Source: Pseudomonas sp. R5(2019)
GTDB taxonomy: Bacteria; Pseudomonadota; Gammaproteobacteria; Pseudomonadales; Pseudomonadaceae
Length of the DNA stretch: 64,000 bases
Assembly: GCF_009905435.1 (NCBI RefSeq)
Contig: NZ_JAAAMT010000001.1
Location: 248,001 to 312,000, forward strand
Reading direction: 5' to 3'
Shown here: positions 27,857 through 37,800 of the stretch, one piece after another
How the letters are laid out: each line of letters starts with the position of its first letter
Numbering within the stretch: position 1 is the stretch's first letter
Made by a program: the position numbers and the translations under genes
Notes under the pieces: generated by a model
Seen by the model: the letters and a program-made list of their open reading frames with translations, nothing else
The model's database searches: none
Told to the model about the DNA's origin: nothing

Positions 27857-28906
27857 ATGACCACGAACAACGGACAGCCCCGAGGCAGTGATGAGCGTAA
27901 GCCGGTCGCCCTGGCTTTGCAGGGCGGCGGGATGCACGGTGCGTTCACCTGGGGCGTGCTCGATCGGTTGCTCGAGGACGGCAGGCTTGCCATTGAAGGG
28001 GTGAGCGCAACCAGTGCCGGCGCGATGAATGCCACCGTGTTGGCCTCCGGTATGCTACAAGGTGGCGACGCCGGCGCGCGCCAGGCGCTGCACGATTTCT
28101 GGTACGCCGTGGCTCAATCCGCCGAGCGTTATAACCCGTTGCGCTGGATGCCATGGCTGAAAGGGACGCACAGCTTCGGGCTGGACTATTCGCCCATGTA
28201 TACGTTCGCGGACATGGCGCTTCGTATCTTCTCGCCTTACCAGTTCAATCGCCACAACTTGAGTCCGCTGCGGGAGGTGCTGGAGAGTCAGGTCGATTTC
28301 GCCGCCTTGCGAAAGCAATGCCCGTTCCACCTCTATCTGTGTGCGACCAATGTCGAGACGGGGAAGATACGCATCTTCTCGGGCGAGGACGTCTGCGCCG
28401 AAGCGGTGCTTGCTTCGGCCTGTGTGCCGACACTGTTCCAGGCGATCACGATCGACGGGCAGAACTACTGGGATGGCGGCTATATGGGAAACCCGGCCAT
28501 TTTCCCGTTGATCTACCACTGCAATACCCGCGATGTGGTGATCGTCCACATCAACCCGCTCGTCCGCCCGGGCGTGCCCATTACAGCTGCCGATATCCTC
28601 AATCGCATTAGTGAAATCAGCTTCAACTCGTCGCTGATGCGTGAGATGCGCACCATCGCCTTTGTCACCGACCTCATCCAGCAAGGCAAGCTCGATCGCG
28701 ACGGGATGAAGGAGATGCTGATCCACTCCATTAAGTCTGACGAGGCGATGTGCGCGCTCAGCGTGTCCAGCAAGTACAACGCGGACTGGGACTTCCTTTG
28801 CGGACTGCGCGACAACGGACGACGCGAGGCCGAGGCGTGGCTCACGGAGAACTACCGGAATATTGGCGAGCGGTCGAGTATCGACATCCGAAAGGAATTT
28901 CTTTGA
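27857..28906 (+). CDS. patatin-like phospholipase, DUF3734-type C-terminus
   Basis: Soluble acyl hydrolase of 349 residues with the Ser-Asp dyad of patatins: oxyanion loop GGGMHG at 23-28, nucleophile S53 in SATSAGAMNA, and D206 in YWDGGYMGNP. The C-terminus (CGLRDNGRREAEAWL) resembles the DUF3734 extension. There is no signal peptide or membrane helix, so it would act on inner-leaflet phospholipid or storage polyester. GAGGAG precedes the ATG at 27857; an earlier in-frame start at 27758 is less likely. It follows the cyclase-like ATPase in the same direction, so the pair may be signal receiver and effector (inference). Confidence 0.9.
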   Translation: MTTNNGQPRGSDERKPVALALQGGGMHGAFTWGVLDRLLEDGRLAIEGVSATSAGAMNATVLASGMLQGGDAGARQALHDFWYAVAQSAERYNPLRWMPWLKGTHSFGLDYSPMYTFADMALRIFSPYQFNRHNLSPLREVLESQVDFAALRKQCPFHLYLCATNVETGKIRIFSGEDVCAEAVLASACVPTLFQAITIDGQNYWDGGYMGNPAIFPLIYHCNTRDVVIVHINPLVRPGVPITAADILNRISEISFNSSLMREMRTIAFVTDLIQQGKLDRDGMKEMLIHSIKSDEAMCALSVSSKYNADWDFLCGLRDNGRREAEAWLTENYRNIGERSSIDIRKEFL

Positions 28907-28922
28907 ACGCCGCCATGGCTGC

Positions 28923-29699
28923 TTAATCCAGCACCGGCTTGAGCAGCATCTGCGCTTCATACAACGCACCCAGATACTGGGCCTGCATTTCCAGCATGCT
29001 TGCCCGCGACACGTGTGTGGTGACTGCCAGGGTCGCTACCAGGTTGCCACTGCGCCCGTACAGTGGCACGGCGAGCACGCGCATGCTGACCTCGTATTCC
29101 TGATCGACCGCGCAAAAACCCTGACGCCCGGCTTTGCGGATTTCCTCGCGTAGCAGTATCGGATCAGTCTGTGTGTAGGGTGTCAGCGCCTGGGGAGGGT
29201 TACGCAGCAGGTAGGCGTCCAGCTCTGCATCGTCCAGTACCGCCAGCCAGATTCGGCCGGTGGCGGTGCAATGCATGGGTGCCCGGGAACCTGGACGAAT
29301 GGAAAGCGAAGTGACACTGCTGTAGCGGCTGCGTACCAGATAAATGATCTCATCGCCGTCACGGGTTCCCACTGATACGTGCTCCTGGGTCGTCCGGGCC
29401 ACCTGCTCCACCACTGGCCGCAACATCCGCGGCAACTGCGCCGAGTCGGCGTAAGCCTGCCCCAGGCGCAACACCTTGGGCATCAGCCAATAGTGGCGAC
29501 CGTCAGTAGCCATATAGCCATCGTGGACCAGGGTGAGAAAGAAGCGACGTACCGCGCTGGTGCTCATCTGCGCTCGACGGGCGGCCTGCGGCACGCTCAA
29601 CCGCGGGGTTTCGCCGTTGAAAAGCTGGATGAGTGCCAGCCCCTTCTGTAATCCCGCAATCAGGTCGCGAGGGTGAATTTCAGCTTCAGCCATCGTCAT
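28923..29699 (-). CDS. IclR-family regulator (PcaR/PobR type)
   Basis: IclR regulator of 258 residues, with an N-terminal winged helix (LSVPQAARRAQMSTSAVRRF) and an effector domain closing RVLAVPLYGRSGNLVATLAV. The subgroup controls aromatic and hydroaromatic acid catabolism (PcaR, PcaU, CatR). It is divergent from the aroE-like operon, and a perfect 15-base palindrome resembling the PcaR site lies 18 bases upstream of its start. The gene convergent with it is the patatin, 16 bases away. Confidence 0.92.
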   Translation of the reverse strand: MTMAEAEIHPRDLIAGLQKGLALIQLFNGETPRLSVPQAARRAQMSTSAVRRFFLTLVHDGYMATDGRHYWLMPKVLRLGQAYADSAQLPRMLRPVVEQVARTTQEHVSVGTRDGDEIIYLVRSRYSSVTSLSIRPGSRAPMHCTATGRIWLAVLDDAELDAYLLRNPPQALTPYTQTDPILLREEIRKAGRQGFCAVDQEYEVSMRVLAVPLYGRSGNLVATLAVTTHVSRASMLEMQAQYLGALYEAQMLLKPVLD

Positions 29700-29717
29700 G
29701 ACTCATTTCGGTGAAAA

Positions 29718-29732
29718 ATGCGATTATCGCAT
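29718..29732. promoter_or_regulatory. candidate IclR/PcaR-type operator
   Basis: Perfect palindrome ATGCGAT-T-ATCGCAT, followed by a partial direct repeat GGTGCGATAAGCG at 29738-29750. The known PcaR site GTTCGATAATCGCAC has the same CGATnATCG core. It sits in the 133-base gap between the divergent IclR and aroE-like genes and could control both. Confidence 0.65.
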
Positions 29733-29832
29733 CGTTGGTGCGATAAGCGGAATATTTGCGGGTTATCAGCATTGCTCACTCCAGAGGCGACCCTAAGAAT
29801 AGGGCGCACAAGTCGAATAACTGGAGCTGGAC

Positions 29833-30642
29833 ATGATTCACGGTACAACACAGCTGGTAGGCATTATTGGTTCACCCATAGCCCAGGTGAAATCCCCGGA
29901 AAACTTCAACGCCTGGTTCAATGAAAATGCTGTGGATGTGGCCATGCTTCCCATCGACATGCGCGAAGCGCAACTTGCAGGTTTCGTGTCTGCCATGCGC
30001 GGCTGGAATAATCTGCGCGGCTGCGTGGTGACGGTCCCCTACAAACTGACCATGGCTGAACTGGTGGACGAGCTGAGCCCGCGCGCCGCGGCCTTGCGCT
30101 CAGTCAACGTGCTGCGCCGCGAAAGTGATGGGCGCCTGGTAGGCGATAATGTCGACGGCGACGGATTCCTTAATGCCGCCAAGGCGCACGGCTTCGATCC
30201 GGTTGGCAAGAGCGCGTTGGTGATCGGTTCGGGTGGCGTCGGTGCGGCCATCGCCTGGGCCCTGTGTCAGGGCGGTGTCCGTTGCCTGGGCATCGCTGAT
30301 TTGAGCGAAACGCGCATTCGCGCGCTGAAGGCAATTCTGCAAAACGCGTTCCCTGATATTGAAATTCACACTCAGTACAGCACCCTTTCCGAGTTCGACC
30401 TGGTGGCGAACGCAACCCCTGTGGGCATGGGCGGCACCGGTGAGACACCACTGCCTGCCAACCTGCTGCAAAGCCTGAGTGCCGAGGCGCTCGTCACCGA
30501 TGTGGTGACCAACCCCGTGCTCACGCCATTTCTGGAACTGGCTCGCAGCCGTGGCTGCCGGATCCAGACCGGCCCGGAAATGGCCCGTGCGCAACTCGCA
30601 AACCTGGGCGCCTTCATGGGCGTCACGGCGCTGAATATCTAA
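29833..30642 (+). CDS. shikimate dehydrogenase-family protein, catabolic paralogue
   Basis: AroE fold, 269 residues. The catalytic Lys71 (VTVPYKLT) and Asp108 (GDNVDGDGF) are kept, and the NADP-binding loop is GSGGVGAAIAWAL. The substrate-binding motif reads GSPIAQVKSP where true AroE has a HSxSP motif, so one of two carboxylate-binding serines is Val and the His is Gln. With an IclR regulator and FAD dehydrogenases as neighbours, this is probably a catabolic enzyme for a shikimate- or quinate-like compound, not the biosynthetic AroE. GGAG precedes the ATG. Confidence 0.88.
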   Translation: MIHGTTQLVGIIGSPIAQVKSPENFNAWFNENAVDVAMLPIDMREAQLAGFVSAMRGWNNLRGCVVTVPYKLTMAELVDELSPRAAALRSVNVLRRESDGRLVGDNVDGDGFLNAAKAHGFDPVGKSALVIGSGGVGAAIAWALCQGGVRCLGIADLSETRIRALKAILQNAFPDIEIHTQYSTLSEFDLVANATPVGMGGTGETPLPANLLQSLSAEALVTDVVTNPVLTPFLELARSRGCRIQTGPEMARAQLANLGAFMGVTALNI

Positions 30643-30661
30643 GTCCAGAACGGGGGCCACC

Positions 30662-32392
30662 ATGAACGCCATGCATCCATCCTCCCTCGACGCTCAAGGC
30701 GATGCGCAATACGACCTCATTGTGCTGGGCAGCGGCGCTGCCGGTTTCGCCGCAGCCACCACAGCCACCGGCCGTGGTCTTAAAGTCCTGCTGATTGAAA
30801 AAGCGCGGCAATTCGGCGGCACTTCGGCTATTTCCGGCGGCGCCGTGTGGATTTATGGCACCAACCAGGCCAAGGCGGCAGGCGTCCAGGACTCGGCCGA
30901 GGCCATGCGCACCTACCTGCGCCGGACCATCGGCCCAGGCTCCGACGCCGAGTTAATTAATGCTTACATCGAGCACGGCCATGAGGCCCTGCGTTGGTTG
31001 GAAAAACACAGCGAACTGACCTACAACCTACGTCCGATCTCACCGGACTATTACCCCGATGAGCAAGGCGGTACCGAGACAGGCCGAGCGCTGGAGATCG
31101 CCGAGTATGATGGCCGGCGTCTGGGCCAGCGCTTCAAGGACTTGAAGATGCCGCCACCGGGCATGCTGCTGTTCGGCGCAATGATGGTCAATCGCGTCGA
31201 CATTCAGCACTTTCTCAGCTTCAAGCGCTCTGCCAAATCGCTCTGGCACTGCATCAAGCTGATGACCAGGTATGGCCTGGATCGCCTTGGCCATCACCGC
31301 GGCACCCGGCTGACTACCGGCAACGCGTTGATCGCGCGCCTGGCAACCACTGCCTTCGAACGGGGTTGCGAGCTATGGCTCGATTGCACCAGCGAATCGC
31401 TCATCATCGAAGACGGCTGCGTGCGCGGCGTGGTGGTCAAGCACAATGGCCAGCTACGGCGCGTGCACGCTCGCGGCGGTGTGGTCATGGCCACCGGCGG
31501 CTTCGCTGCCGGGAGTATCGCCGCCAGTTATCGCCCCCAGGGCGACAGCGAACACTTGAGCATGTCCCCGGACACCAACGTTGGCGACAGCCTGCGCTTG
31601 AGTGAGGTGGTCAATGCCGCCAGCGGCGAGGATCTGGCCGCCAATTTCTTCTGGGCACCGGTTTCCGAATTGCAGCATGCCGACGGCGGCCGCGAACGTT
31701 TCCCCCACCTGGTCACCGACCGCGCCAAGCCCGGCGTCATCGCCGTGAACAAGGCCGGCGAGCGCTTTGTCAATGAATCCAACTCATACCACCACTTCGT
31801 GCAAACCATGTTCAACACCGGTAACACCCGCTGCTGGCTGATTTGCGACGCCACGGCGATGAACAACTATGGCATGGGCCTGGCGCGCCCACGTCCAGTG
31901 GACAACACCGAACTGGTCCGCCGCGGCTATTTGTACAAGGCCGACAGCGCCGAGCAACTGGCCCACGCCATTGGCGTGGATGCCCAGGGCCTGAGCCTCA
32001 CGCTGCAGCACTACAACGCCGACGCCCGCCAAGGCCTGGACAGCGCCTTCGGCAAGGGCAGCAATGCCTACAACCGCTATATGGGCGATCCGGAACACCG
32101 CCCTGACCCGTGCAACGCGCCCCTGCTCAAGGCGCCCTGGTACGGCATCGAGATCCATACCGGCGATCTCGGATCGGCCAGGGGACTGGTCACCAACGGC
32201 AATGCCAATGTGCTGGATCGCAGCGGCGCGCCGATTCCCGGCCTGTACGCGGCGGGCAATGACATGAACTCGTTAATGCGCGGCACCTATCCGGGCCCCG
32301 GCATCACCCTCGGCCCCGGCCTTGTGTTCGGCTATCTGGCCGCCACCCATGTTGCAGAGTGCCTCGGCACGCCGACCCCAGTCATTCACTAG
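30662..32392 (+). CDS. FAD-dependent oxidoreductase (KstD/fumarate-reductase flavoprotein type)
   Basis: A 576-residue flavoprotein. The dinucleotide motif GSGAAGFAAA is at about 20-29, then EKARQFGGTSAISGGAVW; the C-terminal FAD segment is GLYAAGNDMNSLMRGTYPGP. This class introduces or removes C=C bonds next to a carbonyl (3-ketosteroid dehydrogenase, fumarate reductase flavoprotein, urocanate reductase). It lies 19 bases after the aroE-like gene and has a paralogue two genes downstream. No signal peptide is seen. Dehydrogenation or aromatisation of a cyclohexene-type acid would fit its neighbours (inference). Confidence 0.9.
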   Translation: MNAMHPSSLDAQGDAQYDLIVLGSGAAGFAAATTATGRGLKVLLIEKARQFGGTSAISGGAVWIYGTNQAKAAGVQDSAEAMRTYLRRTIGPGSDAELINAYIEHGHEALRWLEKHSELTYNLRPISPDYYPDEQGGTETGRALEIAEYDGRRLGQRFKDLKMPPPGMLLFGAMMVNRVDIQHFLSFKRSAKSLWHCIKLMTRYGLDRLGHHRGTRLTTGNALIARLATTAFERGCELWLDCTSESLIIEDGCVRGVVVKHNGQLRRVHARGGVVMATGGFAAGSIAASYRPQGDSEHLSMSPDTNVGDSLRLSEVVNAASGEDLAANFFWAPVSELQHADGGRERFPHLVTDRAKPGVIAVNKAGERFVNESNSYHHFVQTMFNTGNTRCWLICDATAMNNYGMGLARPRPVDNTELVRRGYLYKADSAEQLAHAIGVDAQGLSLTLQHYNADARQGLDSAFGKGSNAYNRYMGDPEHRPDPCNAPLLKAPWYGIEIHTGDLGSARGLVTNGNANVLDRSGAPIPGLYAAGNDMNSLMRGTYPGPGITLGPGLVFGYLAATHVAECLGTPTPVIH

Positions 32393-32403
32393 GAGAACAA
32401 AAC

Positions 32404-32724
32404 ATGTACTACGAACTGCGTACCTACACCATCAAGCCGACTCGCCTGGCCGACTGGCTCGCCCTGTATCAGAGCGATGCCCTGGAAGTGCAGACCGAGC
32501 ACCTGGGCAATCTGGTCGGTTTTTTCACCACCGAATTCGGCGCTGGCAACCAAGTTGTGCACATCTGGGCCTATGACAGCCTGGATGATCGCATTGCCCG
32601 CCGCACCAAGATGGCCGCAGACCCACGCTGGGCCGAGTTCAGCCGCAAGAACAAGGAACTGGACGCTGTCGTCAATCTGGAATCGCGCCTGATGCGCCCT
32701 ACCGGCTTTTCCCCGCTGAAATAG
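32404..32724 (+). CDS. NIPSNAP-family protein
   Basis: A 106-residue protein with one NIPSNAP (ferredoxin-like alpha/beta-barrel) domain: MYYELRTYTIKPT at the start and VVHIWAYDSLDDR in the middle. The fold is related to small dimeric alpha/beta-barrel enzymes, often found in catabolic operons; its activity is not established. The start at 32404 is set by AGGAG 9 bases upstream. It lies 11 bases after the first FAD oxidoreductase. Confidence 0.88.
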   Translation: MYYELRTYTIKPTRLADWLALYQSDALEVQTEHLGNLVGFFTTEFGAGNQVVHIWAYDSLDDRIARRTKMAADPRWAEFSRKNKELDAVVNLESRLMRPTGFSPLK

Positions 32725-32790
32725 TGGGAAAATCTGCGCCGTCCCGCAAGGCCGGCGCCCCCTGACCAATGAAGAAAAAAGGAGTCCCCC

Positions 32791-34503
32791 ATGCTTGCCC
32801 GCCCTCCGCTGGATTGCGACGTTCTGGTCATTGGTTCCGGTGCTTCTGGCCTGGCCGCAGCGGTTACCGCCGCGCACCAGGGATTGCGGGTGGTGGTGGC
32901 AGAAAAACACACCCAATTGGGCGGCACCAGCGCCTGGTCCGGCGGCTGGATGTGGATACCACGCAATCCTCTGGCGATCGCCGAGGGCAATATTGAAGAA
33001 CCCGGCGCACCTGAGCTGTACCTCGAACAACAGCTGCATCGCCAAACGCTGGACCGCCGTCAGCAGGCTTACCTACAGGCGGGCCCGCAGATGGTCGAGT
33101 TCTTCCAGAACAACACCGCTGTACAGTTTTTTTCCGGTACCAGGATGCCGGATATGCATGCCGGCCTCGGCTCCCGCAACGGCGGGCGTTCACTCTGCGC
33201 ACAGCCCTTCGATGGCCGTGAGCTCGGCCCCTGGATTCAACGCATGCGAGCGCCGCTGGATATCGTCAGCCTGGCGGGCATGGGAATTGCCGGCGGCGCC
33301 GACATGGCCCATTTTTTCAATGCCAGCAGCTCGCCCAAGGCCGCACTCCATGTTGTTCGCCGGCTGCTTCGCCACGCCCGTGATCTGCTGCTGTATCGCC
33401 GTGGCATGCAGCTGGTCAATGGTAATGCGTTGGTGGCACGGCTGCTGCGTAGCGCCCTGGACCGCCAGGTTCAGTTTTTCACCAGCAGCAGTGCCCAGAG
33501 CCTGTTGCAAGAACAAGGGCGAGTCTGCGGTGCGCGCCTGCAGAGCCCGGAAGGCTCTATTGAGGTGCGTGCCAGACGCGGTGTCGTACTGGCTTGCGGT
33601 GGATTTCCCCATGACCCTGGACGCATCGCCCAGTTGATTGACCATGCACCCAGCGGTGAGGAACACCGCTGCGCGGCACCTTTGGAGAACAGCGGCGACG
33701 GCCTGCGCCTGGGCGAAGCGGCTGGTGCACAGGTCAGTGACGATCTGGTGAATGCCGGGGCCTGGGCGCCAGTGTCGTTGGTACCGCGCCAGGACGGCAG
33801 CTTCGGGCATTTCCCGCACCTGCTCGACCGCGCCAAACCCGGCTTTATCGCGGTCCGCCGTGACGGCCGGCGCTTCACTAACGAAGCGGATTGCTACCAC
33901 GATTTCATGAACGACCTGTTTCGCAGCACCGCGCCGGGAGAGCCCCACGAAGCCTGGCTGATCTGTGACCACAAGGCACAACGTCGCTACGGTATTGGCT
34001 GGGCCAAGCCGTTCCCTTTTCCAACTCGCTGGTACGAGCGTCGCGGTTACCTGTTCAAGGGCCGCACCGTCAAGGAACTTGCAGCCCGCTGCGGGATTGA
34101 CGCCGAGCAACTGCAAGCCACATTAGGGCGTTTCAACCAGTTTGCCGCCAAGGGCACCGACCCGGACTTCGGCCGTGGCGAGTCGAGCTATAACCGCGCC
34201 CAGGGCGAGGTTTTACATGGCCCTAACAGTTCACTGCGACCGCTCGATCAAGGGCCGTTTTATGCGGTGAAATTACTGCCTGGCAGCCTCGGTACCTTTG
34301 CCGGCCTGCGCAGTGACGAACGCGCCCGTGTATTGGACGCTTCGCAACAGCCCATTGCCGGCCTGTTCGCCGTTGGCAACGACATGGCCAGCATCATGGA
34401 CGGCCACTACCCCAGCGGCGGCATCACGCTGGGTCCCGGCATGACGTTCGGTTACCTGGCCGGGTTGACCCTGGCCGAACACGGACCCACCAGCGCTAGC
34501 TGA
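32791..34503 (+). CDS. FAD-dependent oxidoreductase, paralogue of the upstream gene
   Basis: A 570-residue flavoprotein of the same family as the gene at 30662, with GSGASGLAAAV near residue 13, EKHTQLGGTSAWSGGWMW, and the C-terminal segment GLFAVGNDMASIMDGHYPSG. The two share motif order and length throughout (TDRAKPGVIAVN versus LDRAKPGFIAVR), indicating an old tandem duplication around the NIPSNAP gene. GGAG precedes the ATG. Last gene of the operon. Two divergent copies may act on successive intermediates or form a heteromer. Confidence 0.9.
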   Translation: MLARPPLDCDVLVIGSGASGLAAAVTAAHQGLRVVVAEKHTQLGGTSAWSGGWMWIPRNPLAIAEGNIEEPGAPELYLEQQLHRQTLDRRQQAYLQAGPQMVEFFQNNTAVQFFSGTRMPDMHAGLGSRNGGRSLCAQPFDGRELGPWIQRMRAPLDIVSLAGMGIAGGADMAHFFNASSSPKAALHVVRRLLRHARDLLLYRRGMQLVNGNALVARLLRSALDRQVQFFTSSSAQSLLQEQGRVCGARLQSPEGSIEVRARRGVVLACGGFPHDPGRIAQLIDHAPSGEEHRCAAPLENSGDGLRLGEAAGAQVSDDLVNAGAWAPVSLVPRQDGSFGHFPHLLDRAKPGFIAVRRDGRRFTNEADCYHDFMNDLFRSTAPGEPHEAWLICDHKAQRRYGIGWAKPFPFPTRWYERRGYLFKGRTVKELAARCGIDAEQLQATLGRFNQFAAKGTDPDFGRGESSYNRAQGEVLHGPNSSLRPLDQGPFYAVKLLPGSLGTFAGLRSDERARVLDASQQPIAGLFAVGNDMASIMDGHYPSGGITLGPGMTFGYLAGLTLAEHGPTSAS

Positions 34504-34850
34504 CACATTGTCCCCACAAGAGATCACGGCTGCCTGACAAAATCGCCTTGCGCTGTACCCAAACCCGCGTTAACCCGCACTTACTACCCTCTGCGCTCAG
34601 TGTCTTCTTCTCAGGCATGCGCCTTGATAAAGCAGTTGCGCATTTCGGCTTCCTGGCTGATCTCGGTCAGCAGGTCACTAATGAACGTCTTTCGGACCCA
34701 ACTCGCTGCGCAGTGTTGACGCTCGCGACCGGGCTGGCATAGTCCACTGACTTGTCTATATTCAATTCGAGTTTCTGCGTCTGGAGTGTCCAAAGGACGC
34801 GCTGTCGAGAAGTAGCTCAGCGGACATCCACCGCTTCAGGGGATGCAGCT
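34504..34850. other. intergenic region with a possible gene fragment
   Basis: About 350 bases without a credible complete gene. On the minus strand, 34611-34697 reads VRKTFISDLLTEISQEAEMR to a TGA, which looks more like a protein tail than random sequence, but I cannot assign a family. The rest presumably holds the promoter of the cytochrome/GMC-patatin unit. Confidence 0.3.
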
Positions 34851-37800
34851 ATGCTCATGCGATTGGCCTCAGCAAGTAACAGAATTGAACTTTGCCTTTG
34901 GGCCGGTCGCAATCTACTTGTTACAGGCAGTCTTCTGACCATTGCCTTCACCTCCTCCGCTCAGTCGCAATTAACCACTCCAGACGCTAAAGGACACACT
35001 TGTAGCACCGAACCCGCCCGATTCGAAGTAGGTCAACAATCGCTTGATGCCGCTCGCAAGGCATACCCGGCTGCTGCTCTTGTTCCAGAATCAATGTCAG
35101 GCTGGGAAAAGCTATCGAATGTGGTTGAAGAGAATGCGCCGGGGGATGAAGGCACGGGAGGGCTCAGCGCGAACGGAGTCAAGCTGTATGGGCGCAACAA
35201 AGACTGCTTCCCCACCGAACCGCGAAACCTTTTCAGCGAAGTAGACAAAGTCATCGTCGGGAGCGACTTGTCTCCCCGCCCCATCGACTATAACGAAGGC
35301 AAAGGCGTCCCGGAGCATGCACGCCAGGCCATCAAGGGTCAGAACACCTGGATGCTCTGGGGCGAGGGAAACGAAGCCTTCTGGGGTTGGTTGCAACAAA
35401 ATGGATACGGTATCGCCGACTTCCTGATTCTTCTGGATTCGAGAAAGCGTGACACCCGGTTTGAAGATGCCGGCCTGATGAATCAGCCCGGTATGATCAA
35501 ACGTGAAACACCCATTGATGGGTTGGGCCTTTACCTCGATCAGGCTGACGGCGATAACGTCAAGATGATCGCCCCTAAGGACGATATCGACGCTGAAACC
35601 CAAACGCCTGTCGAACCTCAAAAGCCGCCGACCACGCACAAAGGGGAAAGCTTTCGAGAGTTTTTCGAAGTCGGCGACAAAGACTCCTATAAAAAGATCA
35701 TCGACCAGCTCGCCAATGACGGTGTCGATCCACTTGTATACGGCTACCCTTCCGGCGTAGTCGGATTACGGCTTATGCCCAATCCGGACTTCTTCGGCAG
35801 ATCGGATACCGCCATTGAAGCGCGCAGGTATTGGCAGCAGCAGGTCGTCGACAATAAAAACGGCGGCAGCGAGGCGTACTACTCTTCGGAAGGAAACAGG
35901 GTGAGCGCCGATCCAAAGCTCGTACGTCCATTCCGGGTCGCCATGGCGTGCTCATTCTGTCATGTCGGGCCGCATCCGCTATCGCCTCCGGGGAATCTCG
36001 AAAATCCGGCCTGGGGCAACATGTCGAGCACCATCGGTAATCAGTACTGGAGGCCGGAAAAGGCCTTCTCCAATCTCAGGCACGAAACAAGTTTTCTCTG
36101 GCAGTTTGTCGCGAGCCAGCAGCCGGGCACGATCGATACCTCGCTCATCAGCACGGACCACATCAATAACCCTAATACAATTAATGCGATCTTCGAGGTC
36201 AACCCGCGATTGGCCCGCGCCGGGTTAAACCCACCCGAGCAACAGAGCCCGGCCAATCTTGAACAACGTGGCATCGAGGACGACCCGGATTTCAAGTCGA
36301 ATCCACGCCACACGCCGCGTGTACTACTTGATGGTTCGGATAGCATCGGCGTCGAAGGTGCACTCTCGCGTGTCTATCTGAATATTGGTGCTTACTCCGA
36401 ACAGTGGAATCGCCTGCACAATCCTGTCATCGGGTTCAAACCACAGCGCCCCTTCGAATTGGCGACGATCAAGAACAAATCGGTCTACTGGCAAGCCACC
36501 GAGGAATACCGCATCCCTCAGCTCGAGAGTTTTTTTACCTACGTATCAAAAACCGGTGCCAGCGTGACGCAGCCGATGAAACTGGAGTCGATCCCAGAGG
36601 GACGGGCTCGCATCGACAGCAAACGCGCAGATGCATTAGATGGCCGCACTGTGTTCCTCAAAAACTGCGCTGTCTGCCACTCCAGTAAGCAGCCGCCCGA
36701 CCAGCAGTTTGCATTTTCGCGTGAATGGCGCCTCGCCAAGACCGGAAACCTATCCACGCTGACAATGCCAATGGACTTCACCGACTGGGAAGCCTTCAAG
36801 CTCAGCGACAAATACCTCGATTACCTCAAGAGCCTTTTCGCCTACGAGATACAAGAGTCGGCCCTGGAGCGTGACTTGTTCAAGGACAACTATCTGTCCA
36901 CCGACATCCGGGTGCCGATCACGCTGGTTGGGACCAACTCCCAACGTGCAGTCGCGACCAATGCCATGCGTGGCCAGGTCTGGGACAACTTCTCCTCGGA
37001 AACCTACAAGTCGCTACCTGCCGTGGGTAGAATCCGCTTCTTCAATCCATTCAAGTCAGCGGGTGGCGTAGATGAATGGGGCAACAATGACAGCTATGTT
37101 CCCCCGCCCGGCGGCCCGGGTTATTACCGGCCGGCTTCGCTGGTGGGTCTGTGGGCCACCGCTCCGTTTCTTCACAACAACGCCTTGGGAATCTTCAACA
37201 ATGACCCCTCGGTCAAGGGCCGCCTCGACGCCTTCGATGATGCAATCGACAGACTACTGAACAAGAACAAACGCGTAGCTGAATACACTAATCCAAAGGA
37301 TTTGCGCACGGCTATGGATTTCCGCCAGCGGTTCGCGGGAGATACCGTTGTCGCTGGCACACCCGGTTTCAGCGATTCGGGCCTGATCTACCGGACCACT
37401 GCGCGGTCCGAGATCGATTTTCGTGGACCCTTTATCCGTCCGCTGTTAAACGGCGTGCTGGGTGATACTGCCACCTCGATCATCGCCTTGTACCTTTGGC
37501 TGGCCCTGGCTGCGATCTCTCTGGTTCTGGTGTTCATCGGCCGGGCACGCCTGGCAGCCAGCGCCCTCCTCTTGCTGATGGCTGTGACAGCGGTGCTGCT
37601 GCGTATCACCGGCGTAGACAGCATCTACCCATGGCTGTGGGCGATTCCGGCAGTGGCTTTGTTGGCCGCCTTTGGGTTCTTGTTGCGTCCACGCTCGATT
37701 CTGGCCCCACGACTGTTTTTCGGTGCCAGCACTGTTGTGTTCCTGGCGGTCGGCCTGTTTGCCAATGCTTACGTCGACGGCCATATCAGTCCCATCGAAA

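Noticed and set aside
24288-28906. CBASS system
   Set aside because: A patatin is present, but no CD-NTase, Cap2/Cap3 or similar accessory gene is adjacent. The neighbour is a class III cyclase-like ATPase, so the pair is reported only as a possible analogous system.
30662-34503. Steroid degradation genes, because the FAD proteins resemble ketosteroid dehydrogenases
   Set aside because: No other steroid-ring or side-chain genes are nearby, and the flanking AroE-like and IclR genes point to hydroaromatic acids. The fold family is broad.
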